Assembly: GCF_001969265.1 (NCBI RefSeq)
Contig: NZ_CP019304.1
Span: forward strand, 3,162,001 to 3,226,000
Direction of reading: 5' to 3'
DNA from: Arthrobacter sp. QXT-31
Lineage (GTDB): Bacteria; Actinomycetota; Actinomycetes; Actinomycetales; Micrococcaceae
Length of the DNA: 64,000 nucleotides
Program-made: the position numbers and the translations under genes
Notes under the pieces: generated by a model
Told to the model about the DNA's origin: nothing
The model's input: only the letters and a program-made list of their open reading frames with translations
Database searches by the model: none
Shown here: positions 50,953-59,842 of the stretch, one piece after another
Layout: every line of letters starts with the position of its first letter
Numbering within the stretch: position 1 is the first letter of the stretch

Positions 50953-52491
50953 ATGGCCGCAGTGCCCCGCAACGGGCCCCACAAGGGAGGTGGTCGGCGG
51001 TTGTTCCTAGGACTCGACATTGGTACCGGCAGCAGCAAGGCCGTGCTGGCCACGTCCGACGGCAGGATCCTCGACTCCGCCACCGTGCACCACGCTCCCT
51101 CGCTGCCGCGGCCGGGTTGGGTGGAATTCGATGCGGAGAACACATGGTGGGCAGAAGTCCGGCAGCTCTGCGGGGAACTGTTCGCCAGGCAGGACCCGCG
51201 CCGCGTTGCCGGAGTGGCGGTCAGTGGCATGGGACCGTGCCTCGTCGTCACGGACGCCAACCATGTGCCCCTGCGGCCGGCCATCCTCTACGGTGTGGAC
51301 ACCAGGGCCGGCAGGGAAATTGACGAGCTCAACGACGAATTCGGCGTAGGGCGGATCGAGGCTGACGGCGGAAAGGCGCTGTCGTCGCAATCGGTAGGGC
51401 CAAAGCTGCGCTGGATCGCCAATAACGAACCCGGGACTTTTGCTGCCGCACGGTACTGGTACTCCTGCAGTTCATTCCTGGTGCAGCGGCTCACCGGCGA
51501 ATATGTGATGGACCACCCGACGGCCGGCCAGTGCGATCCGCTGTACGACATCCACCGACTGGAGTGGATCGGGGACCGGGCTGCCGCCGTGGCCGGCCAT
51601 CTGCCGCTGCCCCGGCTGCTGTGGCCGGCTGACATAGCCGGCCAGGTCACTCCCGAAGCCGCGGCGCTGACCGGCATTCCCGCAGGGACGCCCGTCTGCG
51701 CGGGAACGGTGGATGCCTGGGTGGAGGCGCACAGCGTGGGGGTCCGGCAGGCGGGGGACACCATGCTGATGTACGGCTCCACCATGTTTTTTGTGCAGCG
51801 GCTCAAAACGTTCAGGAGCCACCCGAGGCTGTGGCCTGTTCCCGGCGTCGAGCCACGTTCGATGACGCTGTCCGGCGGCATGGCCACCTCGGGAAGCCTC
51901 CTGACCTGGCTGCAGCAGATCACCGGCGGGGCGCCGATGGCCGACCTCCTGGAGGAAGCCGCCCGCGTGCCCGCCGGCGCCGAAGGCCTGCTGGTGCTTC
52001 CCTATTTTGCCGGCGAACGGACCCCTATCCTCGACCCCGACGCCCGGGGAATGATCATGGGCCTGACACTGAGGCACGGACGCGGCCACCTCCTCCGGGC
52101 GGCGCTTGAGGGCGTCTGCCTCGGCCTGCGGCAGACGCTGGACCTGGTGGAGGAAGCGGGGGAGCCGGTGTCCCGGCTGCTGGCCGTGGGCGGCGGGCTC
52201 CAGGCGCGGCTCTGGTCCCAGATCGCCAGTGACGTCATCGGCAGGGTGCAGGTTGTTCCCCGGGTGACCATTGGGGCCAGCTACGGGGACGCCCTGCTGG
52301 CTGCTGTGGGAACCGGAGCCGTCGCTCCGGATACGGACTGGATGCAGGTGTCAGGGCATGTGGAGCCAAGGCCGGAAGCGTCGGGTGTCTACGAGGAGAT
52401 GTACGGAACCTACTGCGGCCTGTATCCGAGCAACAGAGAGCACATGCATGCGCTGGCCCGGCTGCAGGAGCGGACGGCAGGTTCAGGCTAG
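50953..52491 (+). CDS. FGGY-family carbohydrate kinase
   Basis: 512 residues. N-terminal phosphate motif FLGLDIGTGSSKAVLA, substrate-site GTVDAWVEA, adenosine motif MLMYGSTMFFV, and C-terminal LAVGGGLQARLWSQ. Closest in appearance to xylulose/erythritol-type kinases, but the substrate is not determined. It is convergent with the SorC regulator (4-nt overlap at the 3' ends), so it is probably part of the same polyol island though on a separate transcript. ATG 50953 is chosen; an upstream start at 50935 is possible. Confidence 0.85.
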   Translation: MAAVPRNGPHKGGGRRLFLGLDIGTGSSKAVLATSDGRILDSATVHHAPSLPRPGWVEFDAENTWWAEVRQLCGELFARQDPRRVAGVAVSGMGPCLVVTDANHVPLRPAILYGVDTRAGREIDELNDEFGVGRIEADGGKALSSQSVGPKLRWIANNEPGTFAAARYWYSCSSFLVQRLTGEYVMDHPTAGQCDPLYDIHRLEWIGDRAAAVAGHLPLPRLLWPADIAGQVTPEAAALTGIPAGTPVCAGTVDAWVEAHSVGVRQAGDTMLMYGSTMFFVQRLKTFRSHPRLWPVPGVEPRSMTLSGGMATSGSLLTWLQQITGGAPMADLLEEAARVPAGAEGLLVLPYFAGERTPILDPDARGMIMGLTLRHGRGHLLRAALEGVCLGLRQTLDLVEEAGEPVSRLLAVGGGLQARLWSQIASDVIGRVQVVPRVTIGASYGDALLAAVGTGAVAPDTDWMQVSGHVEPRPEASGVYEEMYGTYCGLYPSNREHMHALARLQERTAGSG

Positions 52492-53453
52492 GCCGCCAGA
52501 TAGTCCAGGACTGCCCGGGCGGTAACCGCGTCGGTGACCAGCTTCCGGAAGTAGCCTCCCCTGGCCCCGCCAACTATACTGCTGGCCTTCTCGGTTCCGA
52601 CGGCAACACCGACCGTGTGCGGGATCGCGTGCAGAATCTCCGGCGGTGTGGCCACCACGCGGTCGCTGCCGGGAAACTCCACACGTTCTCCTCGGACGTC
52701 GAAGAAGTTCAGGCAGATGTCGCCCACGGCGCGGGCCAAGGAATCGTCGTCCTTGGGAATGAAGCGTGAAATGGAGCTCCGGGTGGTGGGCGGAGCGCCA
52801 ACGCCCAGGAGCGCGCCCTTGGCCGACTCCCACAGCCGCTGGATCCTGAGGAAGTCCGGATCCCGCTGCAGGAACTGATGCATCTCGGGGGAGGGGAGCG
52901 CCTGGGTCCAGAGGAACGCGGGATGTGCGCCGGCATGTTCTGCCATGGCGCGGGCAATTTCATTGGTCTGGTACCAGGGCTCCGGCTCGGTCTGGCCCCC
53001 CACGCTGGGGGCAACCAGCACGCCGGGAAGCTTTGGCAGCACGGCCTGGCTGAGTTCATATACGGTCCTGCCCGAAGAAGCCAGCAGAACGTCGCCGGGG
53101 GCCAGGGCCATCTCCGTTATGGCCTCGGATACCTGGGGGAGCAGCCCGACCCGGAGCCGGTGTGACTGGTCGCCGTCGGCCAGGTAAACCTTCTGAAGCG
53201 ACAGGGCTTCGGAAAGCTCACTGCCCAGGGAGTCGGAGGCGTGCCGGGACGGATTCACCACCTCGATTTTGACCAGGCCGATCCGCCGGGCCTCCGCCAG
53301 CAGGCGGCTGACGGTCGGCCGGGACACGTCCAGCGCCTGGGAGATCTTTACCTGGTTGGCATCGTCCAGGTAGTACATCCTCGCAGCCTGATACAGCAGC
53401 TCCAGCGGAAATTTGCTCCCGGTGCCGGCCGGACCGTCGTTGGCGTCCCGCAT
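52488..53453 (-). CDS. SorC/DeoR-type sugar-binding transcriptional regulator
   Basis: 321 residues. An N-terminal helix-turn-helix (MYYLDDANQVKISQALDVSR, then PTVSRLLAEARRIGLV) precedes the SorC effector domain that binds phosphorylated sugars (DVLLASSGRTVYELSQAV is the phosphate-binding region). Divergent from the polyol operon, with a large symmetric operator between them. Its effector is probably a sugar phosphate intermediate of that pathway. Confidence 0.88.
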   Translation of the reverse strand: MRDANDGPAGTGSKFPLELLYQAARMYYLDDANQVKISQALDVSRPTVSRLLAEARRIGLVKIEVVNPSRHASDSLGSELSEALSLQKVYLADGDQSHRLRVGLLPQVSEAITEMALAPGDVLLASSGRTVYELSQAVLPKLPGVLVAPSVGGQTEPEPWYQTNEIARAMAEHAGAHPAFLWTQALPSPEMHQFLQRDPDFLRIQRLWESAKGALLGVGAPPTTRSSISRFIPKDDDSLARAVGDICLNFFDVRGERVEFPGSDRVVATPPEILHAIPHTVGVAVGTEKASSIVGGARGGYFRKLVTDAVTARAVLDYLAA

Positions 53454-53501
53454 GGATCCGTCCCCTCATCGCGTGTCAGATGCCTACATTCTAGCGGACC
53501 C

Positions 53502-53559
53502 CTGAACAAAATTTCTCACCATTATCGCCTCAGAAATTTTGTTCTTGACATTTGTTCAG
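53502..53559. promoter_or_regulatory. SorC operator and promoter of polyol operon
   Basis: GAACAAAATTTCT (53504-53516) is repeated perfectly inverted as AGAAATTTTGTTC (53532-53544), centre spacer 15 bp. A second inverted match CTGAACAAA/TTTGTTCAG reaches 53559. A -35 TTGACA (53545-53550) lies between the right arms; a -10 is not clear. The AT-rich motif stands out from the surrounding GC-rich DNA. Confidence 0.8.
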
Positions 53560-53613
53560 CAGGATCCCACACTGGATTCATTGACCCAGGTCACACGTTC
53601 CAAGGAGGGAACC

Positions 53614-54741
53614 ATGACAACCACGTACGAAGAACAGGCAGCAACGGATACCGCTGTGCCGGCCGTCATGCAGGCAGTCATCTGCCATGGGCCGGAAAAC
53701 TACACACTTGAAGAGGTGGCAACCCCGGTTCCCGGCGAGGACGAGTTGCTCATGAAAGTCGAGGCCGTTGGTGTCTGTGCCAGCGACCTCAAGTGCTACC
53801 ACGGGGCCGCAAAGTTCTGGGGCGACGAGAACCGGCCCGCCTGGGCCCAGAAGGAGGTCACGCCCGGCCACGAGTTCGTCGGCACCATCGTGCGCGGCGG
53901 GGCGGCTGCCCTGGCCCACCATGGCCTGGAACTTGGCGACCGCGTTGCCTGCGAGCAGATCGTGCCCTGCGAGGAATGCCGGTACTGCCAGCGCGGACAG
54001 TACTGGATGTGCGGCCCGCACGACATGTTCGGCTTCCGCAACTACAACGGAGCTATGGCCGAGTACCTGGTGGTCCCGATCAACGCCCGGGCGCACAAGG
54101 TCTCCAAGGAGCTGGCACCCCAGCATGCAGCCTTTGCCGAACCGCTGTCCTGCTCCCTGCATGCCGTGGAGCGGGCCAACATCCAGTTCAATGACGTCGT
54201 GGTGATCGCCGGCTGCGGTCCGATCGGGCTCGGCATGATCGCCGGCGCCAAGGCCAAGAGCCCGCTGAAGGTTGTCGCCCTGGACATGTCCGACGACAAA
54301 CTGGCCCTTGCGCGCAAGTGCGGTGCCGACGTCGTCATCAACGTCGGGCGCGAGGACGCTGTGCAGGCGGTCAAGGACATGACGGACGGCTACGGCGCCG
54401 ACGTCTACATTGAAGGCACGGGGCATCCCTCGGCCGTGGGCCAGGGGCTAAACCTGCTGCGAAAGCTTGGCACCTACGTCGAATACTCCGTCTTCGGTTC
54501 GGATGTTTCCGTGGACTGGTCCATCATCAGCGACGACAAGGAACTCGACGTCCGCGGCGCGCACCTGGGCCCCCACTGCTGGCCCGCCGCCATCAAAATG
54601 ATCGAATCAGGCATCCTGCCGATGGACGAGATCTGCACCAACCAGTTCCCCCTGGACAGGTTCCAGGACGCCCTGGACCTGGTGGGCGACACCGCCGGCG
54701 CTTCCGTCAAGGTCTCGATCCTTCCCGGCGCCGCACGCTAG
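53614..54741 (+). CDS. Zinc-dependent alcohol (polyol) dehydrogenase
   Basis: 375 residues, medium-chain dehydrogenase. Catalytic zinc ligands Cys (GVCASDLKCYHG), His and Glu (PGHEFVG); structural zinc site CEECRYCQRGQYWMC with four Cys; NAD-binding GCGPIGLGMIAGA. Very strong ribosome site AAGGAGG. First gene of the operon with MFS transporter, DhaK-type kinase and RpiB-type isomerase; related enzymes oxidise erythritol or L-threitol to erythrulose. Substrate is inferred from the gene set. Confidence 0.85.
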   Translation: MTTTYEEQAATDTAVPAVMQAVICHGPENYTLEEVATPVPGEDELLMKVEAVGVCASDLKCYHGAAKFWGDENRPAWAQKEVTPGHEFVGTIVRGGAAALAHHGLELGDRVACEQIVPCEECRYCQRGQYWMCGPHDMFGFRNYNGAMAEYLVVPINARAHKVSKELAPQHAAFAEPLSCSLHAVERANIQFNDVVVIAGCGPIGLGMIAGAKAKSPLKVVALDMSDDKLALARKCGADVVINVGREDAVQAVKDMTDGYGADVYIEGTGHPSAVGQGLNLLRKLGTYVEYSVFGSDVSVDWSIISDDKELDVRGAHLGPHCWPAAIKMIESGILPMDEICTNQFPLDRFQDALDLVGDTAGASVKVSILPGAAR

Positions 54742-54742
54742 C

Positions 54743-54803
54743 CACCGCGCGTAGCGCCGCACGCCAGACACCGCGCGTAGCGCCGCACGCCAGACACCGC
54801 GCC
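54743..54803 (+). repeat. Tandem 26-bp direct repeat
   Basis: CACCGCGCGTAGCGCCGCAC plus CCAGA-type end occurs twice (54743-54768, 54769-54794) with a third partial copy, right after the dehydrogenase stop. It is probably a slippage duplication of the gene's end, since CGCCGCACGC also occurs in the last codons. Confidence 0.8.
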
Positions 54804-54808
54804 CCAGC

Positions 54809-54837
54809 GGCCGGCGGGACCCTGCGTCCCGCCGGCC
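54809..54837 (+). terminator. GC-rich hairpin in dehydrogenase-MFS spacer
   Basis: A perfect 12-bp stem GGCCGGCGGGAC/GTCCCGCCGGCC with loop CCTGC and no T-run. It may stabilise the upstream mRNA or partly terminate, lowering expression of the genes after it. Confidence 0.6.
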
Positions 54838-54877
54838 CTGAAGAACCCATCCCCCCAAAAACAAAGGCGTTTTCCCA

Positions 54878-56182
54878 ATGACCACAATTGCAACGCCCGT
54901 TGCCCCCTCGCGGGAACGGCTGCTCGATCGAATCGGCATTCCGCATTCCCTGCGCTGGGGCTTCCTCGGCGTCCTGGTCTTCATGACCGGCAACGGCGTC
55001 GAGTCGAACTTCATCGCCCCGCACATGGCCGCGGCCCTCGGTAACCAGGCCATGCTGGTCCCCACCATCATCACCATGTACGGCGTCGCGGTGACGGTCG
55101 CCTCGTACCTTTCCGGCGCCCTTTCGGACCTTGTGGGACCGCGCCGCGTGATGACCCTCGGCTTCGCCGCTTGGGTCACGTTCGAGATCCTGTTCCTGGT
55201 CAGCCTGAATGCAGGGTTTACTCCCGGCATCATGGCCAGCTACTTCCTTCGCGGCCTGGGCTATCCGCTGTTCGCCTTTGCGTTCCTGGTCTGGATCAAC
55301 ACCGTGGCGCCGCGGAAGAGCAACGGAACGGCCGTGGGCTGGTTCTACGTCATGTTCACCGGCGGCCTGCCGACGTTCGGCTCCCTGTTTGCGCTGACCT
55401 TCATCCCGCTGTTTGGCGGCGGCCACACCGGCGAGTCGCTGACCATGGCCGCCTCGATCGGCCTGGTTACGGCCGGTTTCCTCATCGCCCGGCTGGGCGT
55501 CCGGGAGGAGCGCGGCAGCAGGCGGCTCGCCCCCCAGGGCGAGTCGACGGCGGAAGTCCTCACCGGCGGCATCCGCCTCCTGGCGCGGGAACCGCGGATC
55601 CTCACCGGCTTCATCGTCCGGCTCATCAACACCGCACCCCAGTACGGCATGTTCGTGATCCTGCCCGGCGTGATCAGCGGTGAACTTGGCTGGTCCCAGA
55701 CGCAGTGGCTGATGATGACGGTCATCGTGTACGCATCCAACATTTCCTTCAACGCCGTCTTCGGGGCCATCGGCGACAGGTGGGGATGGCAGCGCACGGT
55801 CCGCTGGTTCGGCGTTGTCGGCTCGGCAGCGGGCCTGCTCGCCTGGTGGTACGTGCCGCACCTGGTGGCCCCCGGCTCCGATTGGGGCTACTGGCTGTCC
55901 GTCCTGGCCGGCGTCGTCTTTGGAATCCTGCTGGCGGGCTTCGTGCCGATGGGCGCGATCATGCCTGCGCTGACTCCGGACCGCAAGGGCGCCGCCATGG
56001 CGATGTACACCACGGCAGCAGGCGGGGCGGCGTTCCTCGGCGCAGCGGTCGTTGCGGCCGTCCTCCCCTGGGGTGGAAACGCCGGCGTGGTCTGGGCGTT
56101 TGTGGCACTGTACGGCGTCGCCTTTGCCCTCACCACCTTCCTCAAAGTGCCGGAGGACAGCGCCGGCACGCGCCACCACTAA
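54878..56182 (+). CDS. MFS transporter, polyol-type
   Basis: 434 residues with twelve membrane segments. Loop 2-3 carries the MFS motif in LSGALSDLVGPRRVMTLG; the N-terminal half begins FLGVLVFMTGNGVESNFIAP. Similar to RbtT/DalT/CsbX alpha-ketoglutarate/pentitol-type carriers. It lies between the dehydrogenase and kinase genes and is probably the polyol importer. Start ATG 54878. Confidence 0.85.
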   Translation: MTTIATPVAPSRERLLDRIGIPHSLRWGFLGVLVFMTGNGVESNFIAPHMAAALGNQAMLVPTIITMYGVAVTVASYLSGALSDLVGPRRVMTLGFAAWVTFEILFLVSLNAGFTPGIMASYFLRGLGYPLFAFAFLVWINTVAPRKSNGTAVGWFYVMFTGGLPTFGSLFALTFIPLFGGGHTGESLTMAASIGLVTAGFLIARLGVREERGSRRLAPQGESTAEVLTGGIRLLAREPRILTGFIVRLINTAPQYGMFVILPGVISGELGWSQTQWLMMTVIVYASNISFNAVFGAIGDRWGWQRTVRWFGVVGSAAGLLAWWYVPHLVAPGSDWGYWLSVLAGVVFGILLAGFVPMGAIMPALTPDRKGAAMAMYTTAAGGAAFLGAAVVAAVLPWGGNAGVVWAFVALYGVAFALTTFLKVPEDSAGTRHH

Positions 56183-56215
56183 GACCCCTGACATCAAGAT
56201 TTTGGAGCAAGCCCC

Positions 56216-57940
56216 ATGACCAGGATTTTCAACGATCCCGCCGAATTCGCCGAAGACCAGTTCGCCGGCTTCCTTGACCTCTATGCGGACCGCCTCCGCG
56301 GCGTCCCCGGCGGGGCCGTGGCGCTGCGCACCGGCGAACCGCAGGTGGCCGTCGTCGTCGGCGGAGGCTCGGGGCACTATCCCGCCTTTGCCGGCCTGGT
56401 GGGCAGCGGATTCGCCACCGGTGCCGTCGTGGGAAACGTGTTTACCTCGCCGTCGGCAGCGCAGGTGTACTCGGTCGCGAAGGCCGCCCACCAGGGGCGG
56501 GGAGTGGTCCTGACCTTCGGCAACTACGCCGGGGACAACATGAACTTCGGCATCGCCGCGGAGCGCCTGCGCAAGGAGGGCATCGATACCCGGATCGTGG
56601 TGGTCACGGACGACGTCGCCTCCGCAGCCGAGGAGGACAAGCGCCGGGGCATTGCGGGGGACTTCTCCGTCTTCAAGGTGCTCGGCGCCGCAGCGGCGGC
56701 CGGGCTGGACATCGACGGCGTTGAGCGGGCCGGGCGTGCCGCCAACGCTGCCACCCGGACCATCGGCGTCGCCTTCTCCGGCTGCACCATGCCGGGGGCC
56801 GGGCGGCCGCTGTTCACGGTCCCGGAGGGGCAGCTGGGCCTTGGCCTGGGCATTCACGGGGAACCGGGCATCCGGGACCAGGCCATGCCCCCGGCCGCCG
56901 AACTGGCGCAGCTGATGGTCACGTCACTGCTCGAGGCCGCGCCGCAGGGCGCCGGCAGGCGCGTGGCACCCATCCTGAACGGGCTCGGCACCACCAAGTA
57001 CGAAGAGCTTTTCCTCCTCTGGGGCACGGTGGCCCGGCTGCTGCGTGAGGCGGGACTGGACGTGGTGGACGCCGAAGTCGGTGAACTCGTCACCAGCCTG
57101 GACATGGGAGGGGTGTCGCTGACGCTGATGTGGCTGCATGACGAGCTCGAGACGTTCTGGACAGCCGACGCGTACACCCCGGCCTTCCGGAAGCAGCGGG
57201 CTCCGGTCGCGGCTGCAGCCGGCTACGTGCAGGACACAGGCGGCGGGGTCCGGGAGACCCGGGCCATCCCGGAAGCGAGCCCGGCCGCCGTCGTTCTTGC
57301 CGGAACCGCCCTCAATGCCCTCGAAAGCATGGCCGCATGCCTGCATGCGAATGAAGCGCGCCTGGGCGAGATCGATGCTGTGGCCGGTGACGGGGACCAT
57401 GGCCGCGGCATGGTCAAGGGCATTGACGCCGCTCTTGCGGCTGCCCGCACGGCGTACGATGGCGGGGCTGGCGCGGCTTATCTGCTGCAGTCGGCCGGCC
57501 AGGGCTGGGCGGAGCATGCCGGAGGCACCTCCGGAGTGCTGTGGGGAGCCGCCCTCGAAGCGGCGGGCCAGTCCCTCACCGACGGGAAGGCGGACTACAC
57601 GGACGGCGACTTCGTGGCTGCCGTCCAGGCCTTTTCCGGCGCGATCCTGGACCTGGGCCGTGCCGCTGTGGGGGACAAGACCCTCGTGGACGCTCTCCTG
57701 CCATTCGTCGGCGAGCTCGCCGACGGCGTCGGCCGGGGCAGCTCCTTCGCTGCCGCCTGGCGGGCCGCGGCCGAAGTAGCCACAGAACAGGCGGAGGCGA
57801 CGGCGGCCCTGCGGCCCAAGCTGGGCCGTGCCCGCCCGCTGGCAGAAAAATCCGTTGGCACCCCCGATGCGGGCGCCACCTCGTTCGCGCTGCTCGTCCG
57901 GGACCTGGCCGGTCTGCGCAGCGGGATACCCGCCTCCTGA
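56216..57940 (+). CDS. Dihydroxyacetone kinase-family protein, DhaK-DhaL fusion
   Basis: 574 residues. The DhaK part (about 1-325) has VVGGGSGHYPAFAGLV and the covalent substrate His in LGLGIHGEPGIRD. The DhaL part (about 365-570) has the ATP/Mg motif VAGDGDHGRGMVKGID and the glycine loop QGWAEHAGGTSGVLWG. ATP-dependent single-chain type as in Citrobacter DhaK and in mycobacterial erythrulose kinases. With the dehydrogenase and isomerase it most likely phosphorylates erythrulose. Ribosome site GGAG. Confidence 0.88.
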   Translation: MTRIFNDPAEFAEDQFAGFLDLYADRLRGVPGGAVALRTGEPQVAVVVGGGSGHYPAFAGLVGSGFATGAVVGNVFTSPSAAQVYSVAKAAHQGRGVVLTFGNYAGDNMNFGIAAERLRKEGIDTRIVVVTDDVASAAEEDKRRGIAGDFSVFKVLGAAAAAGLDIDGVERAGRAANAATRTIGVAFSGCTMPGAGRPLFTVPEGQLGLGLGIHGEPGIRDQAMPPAAELAQLMVTSLLEAAPQGAGRRVAPILNGLGTTKYEELFLLWGTVARLLREAGLDVVDAEVGELVTSLDMGGVSLTLMWLHDELETFWTADAYTPAFRKQRAPVAAAAGYVQDTGGGVRETRAIPEASPAAVVLAGTALNALESMAACLHANEARLGEIDAVAGDGDHGRGMVKGIDAALAAARTAYDGGAGAAYLLQSAGQGWAEHAGGTSGVLWGAALEAAGQSLTDGKADYTDGDFVAAVQAFSGAILDLGRAAVGDKTLVDALLPFVGELADGVGRGSSFAAAWRAAAEVATEQAEATAALRPKLGRARPLAEKSVGTPDAGATSFALLVRDLAGLRSGIPAS

Positions 57941-57995
57941 CCATCCTGACCAACCTGACCAACCACCCTGACCAACCCCCGAAAGGCCCACCCAA

Positions 57996-58454
57996 ATGGC
58001 AGAAAAACTCCGAATAGTCGTCGGCTGCGATGACGCCGGCTTCGAATACAAGGAAGCACTGAAAAACGATCTGGCCGCACACGGCCTGGTGGCGGACGTC
58101 GTCGATGTCGGCGTGGGCCCGGACGGCCACACCGCCTATCCGCACGTGGCGGTTGAGGCCGCACGCATGGTGGCCAGCGGCGCCGCGGACCGGGCGCTCC
58201 TGGTCTGCGGCACGGGCCTGGGCGTGGCGATTGCCGCCAACAAGGTCAAAGGGGTCCGGGCCGTGACCGCCCACGACTCCTTCTCCGTGGAGCGCGCGGT
58301 GCTCAGCAACAACGCCCAGGTCCTGTGCATGGGCCAGCGCGTAATCGGCCTCGAGCTGGCACGCCGGCTCGCCAGGGAATGGGTGGGCTACACCTTCGAC
58401 GACAGCAGCCCCTCGGCGGACAAGGTCGCCGCGATCTGCGGCTACGAGGACTGA
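57996..58454 (+). CDS. RpiB/LacAB-family sugar-phosphate isomerase
   Basis: 152 residues. [17 protein letters not shown] start, catalytic-loop [20 protein letters not shown], and the acid/His region [20 protein letters not shown]. Family members interconvert ribose/ribulose phosphates. In mycobacterial tetritol pathways a homologue turns D-erythrulose 4-phosphate into D-erythrose 4-phosphate. GAAAGG precedes ATG. Last gene of the polyol operon. Confidence 0.87.
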   Translation: MAEKLRIVVGCDDAGFEYKEALKNDLAAHGLVADVVDVGVGPDGHTAYPHVAVEAARMVASGAADRALLVCGTGLGVAIAANKVKGVRAVTAHDSFSVERAVLSNNAQVLCMGQRVIGLELARRLAREWVGYTFDDSSPSADKVAAICGYED

Positions 58455-58466
58455 CGCCCGGGCTGA

Positions 58467-58531
58467 GGAGTTTTTGTCCACTTGTCATGACTTCAAGGCC
58501 CAATAACCCGCGACAAGTGGACAAAAACTCC
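58467..58531. repeat. Perfect 20-bp inverted repeat
   Basis: GGAGTTTTTGTCCACTTGTC and its exact complement are separated by 25 bp. It could be a terminator for the polyol operon (the left arm has a T5 run) or a mobile/dispersed element end. It lies just before the promoter of the thiolase operon. Confidence 0.8.
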
Positions 58532-58538
58532 GCTCCCG

Positions 58539-58586
58539 TTGACCGGCTGCCCGCACCGTGTAATCTTTATAGAACGAACGGTCGGT
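58539..58586 (+). promoter_or_regulatory. Promoter and TetR-type operator of thiolase operon
   Basis: TTGACC (58539-58544), a 16-bp spacer and TAATCT (58561-58566). ACGAACGGTCGGT (58574-58586) follows at the expected transcription start and is a partial inverted repeat like the operators of TetR-family PaaR/fatty-acid regulators. No regulator gene is adjacent. Confidence 0.6.
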
Positions 58587-58630
58587 AATTTATTCGCTTC
58601 CGGCCCAGCTTCTGCGAAAAGGATGTTCTC

Positions 58631-59842
58631 ATGGTCGAGGCTTTTCTGGTCGGCGGTGCCCGCACCCCGGTAGGACGATACGGCGGAGCGCTCTCGGCGG
58701 TCCGGCCCGATGACCTGGCCGCGCTGGTGGTCCGGGAGGCCGTGGCCAGGGCGGGCGTGGATCCGGACGCGATCGATGAGGTCATCCTCGGCAACGCCAA
58801 CGGCGCCGGCGAGGAGAACCGCAACGTGGCCCGCATGGCCACCATCCTCGCCGGCCTTCCACTGCACATCCCGGGCATCACCGTGAACCGGCTCTGCTCC
58901 TCGGGCCTGAGCGCCATCATCATGGCCAGCCAGATGATCAAGGCCGGGGCCGCGGACATCGTGGTGGCCGGCGGCGTGGAGTCCATGAGCCGCGCGCCCT
59001 GGGTCCAGGAGAAGCCGCAGGCGGCCTTCGCAAAGCCCGGGGACATCTTCGACACCTCCATCGGCTGGCGCTTCGTGAACCCCCTGTTCAAGAAGGGCGA
59101 GCTCTCCCGCGACGGCAAGATGACGTACTCCATGCCCGAAACCGCCGAGGAGGTGGGCCGCGTGGACAACATCTCCCGCGAGGACGCCGATGCCTTCGCC
59201 GTCCGCTCCCACGAACGGGCGCTCGCAGCCATTGCGGCGGGCCGCTTCAAGGACGAGGTCGTCCCCGTGACAGTCAAGACCCGCAAGGCCGAGACGGTCG
59301 TCGACACGGATGAGGGCCCGCGCGCGGGCACCTCCATGGACGTCCTGGCGGGCCTCCGCCCCGTCGTCCCCGGCGGCTCGGTGGTCACCGCCGGCAACTC
59401 CTCCTCCCTCAACGACGGCGCCTCCGCCATCATCGTGGCGTCCGAATCAGCGGTCGAGCGGCTGGGCCTCACGCCCCGCGCCCGCATCATCGACGGCGCG
59501 TCCGCCGGCTGCGAGCCGGAAATCATGGGCATCGGCCCGGTCCCGGCAACCCAGAAGGTGCTCAAGCGGAGCGGGCTCAGCGTCGGTGACCTTGGCGCCG
59601 TCGAACTTAATGAGGCTTTTGCCACCCAGTCCCTTGCCACCGTGCGTCGCCTTGGGCTGGATCCGGAGATCGTGAACAACGACGGCGGCGCGATCGCTCT
59701 GGGGCACCCGCTGGGTTCCAGCGGCTCCCGGATCGCCATCACCCTGCTGGGCCGGATGGAGCGGGAAGACGCACGGATCGGGCTCGCCACCATGTGCATC
59801 GGCGTGGGCCAGGGCACGGCCATGCTGCTGGAGCGAGTGTAG
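58631..59842 (+). CDS. Acetyl-CoA acetyltransferase family thiolase (PaaJ/PcaF-like)
   Basis: 403 residues. Nucleophile Cys in NRLCSSGLSAI, His in GHPLGSSGSR, second Cys in MCIGVGQGTA. The RTPVGRYGGALS start and the GGVESMSRAPWV segment are typical of 3-oxoadipyl-CoA/beta-ketoadipyl thiolases as well as acetyl-CoA acetyltransferases. Cleaves a 3-oxoacyl-CoA with CoA. First of three overlapping genes. AAAAGGA precedes ATG. Confidence 0.9.
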   Translation: MVEAFLVGGARTPVGRYGGALSAVRPDDLAALVVREAVARAGVDPDAIDEVILGNANGAGEENRNVARMATILAGLPLHIPGITVNRLCSSGLSAIIMASQMIKAGAADIVVAGGVESMSRAPWVQEKPQAAFAKPGDIFDTSIGWRFVNPLFKKGELSRDGKMTYSMPETAEEVGRVDNISREDADAFAVRSHERALAAIAAGRFKDEVVPVTVKTRKAETVVDTDEGPRAGTSMDVLAGLRPVVPGGSVVTAGNSSSLNDGASAIIVASESAVERLGLTPRARIIDGASAGCEPEIMGIGPVPATQKVLKRSGLSVGDLGAVELNEAFATQSLATVRRLGLDPEIVNNDGGAIALGHPLGSSGSRIAITLLGRMEREDARIGLATMCIGVGQGTAMLLERV

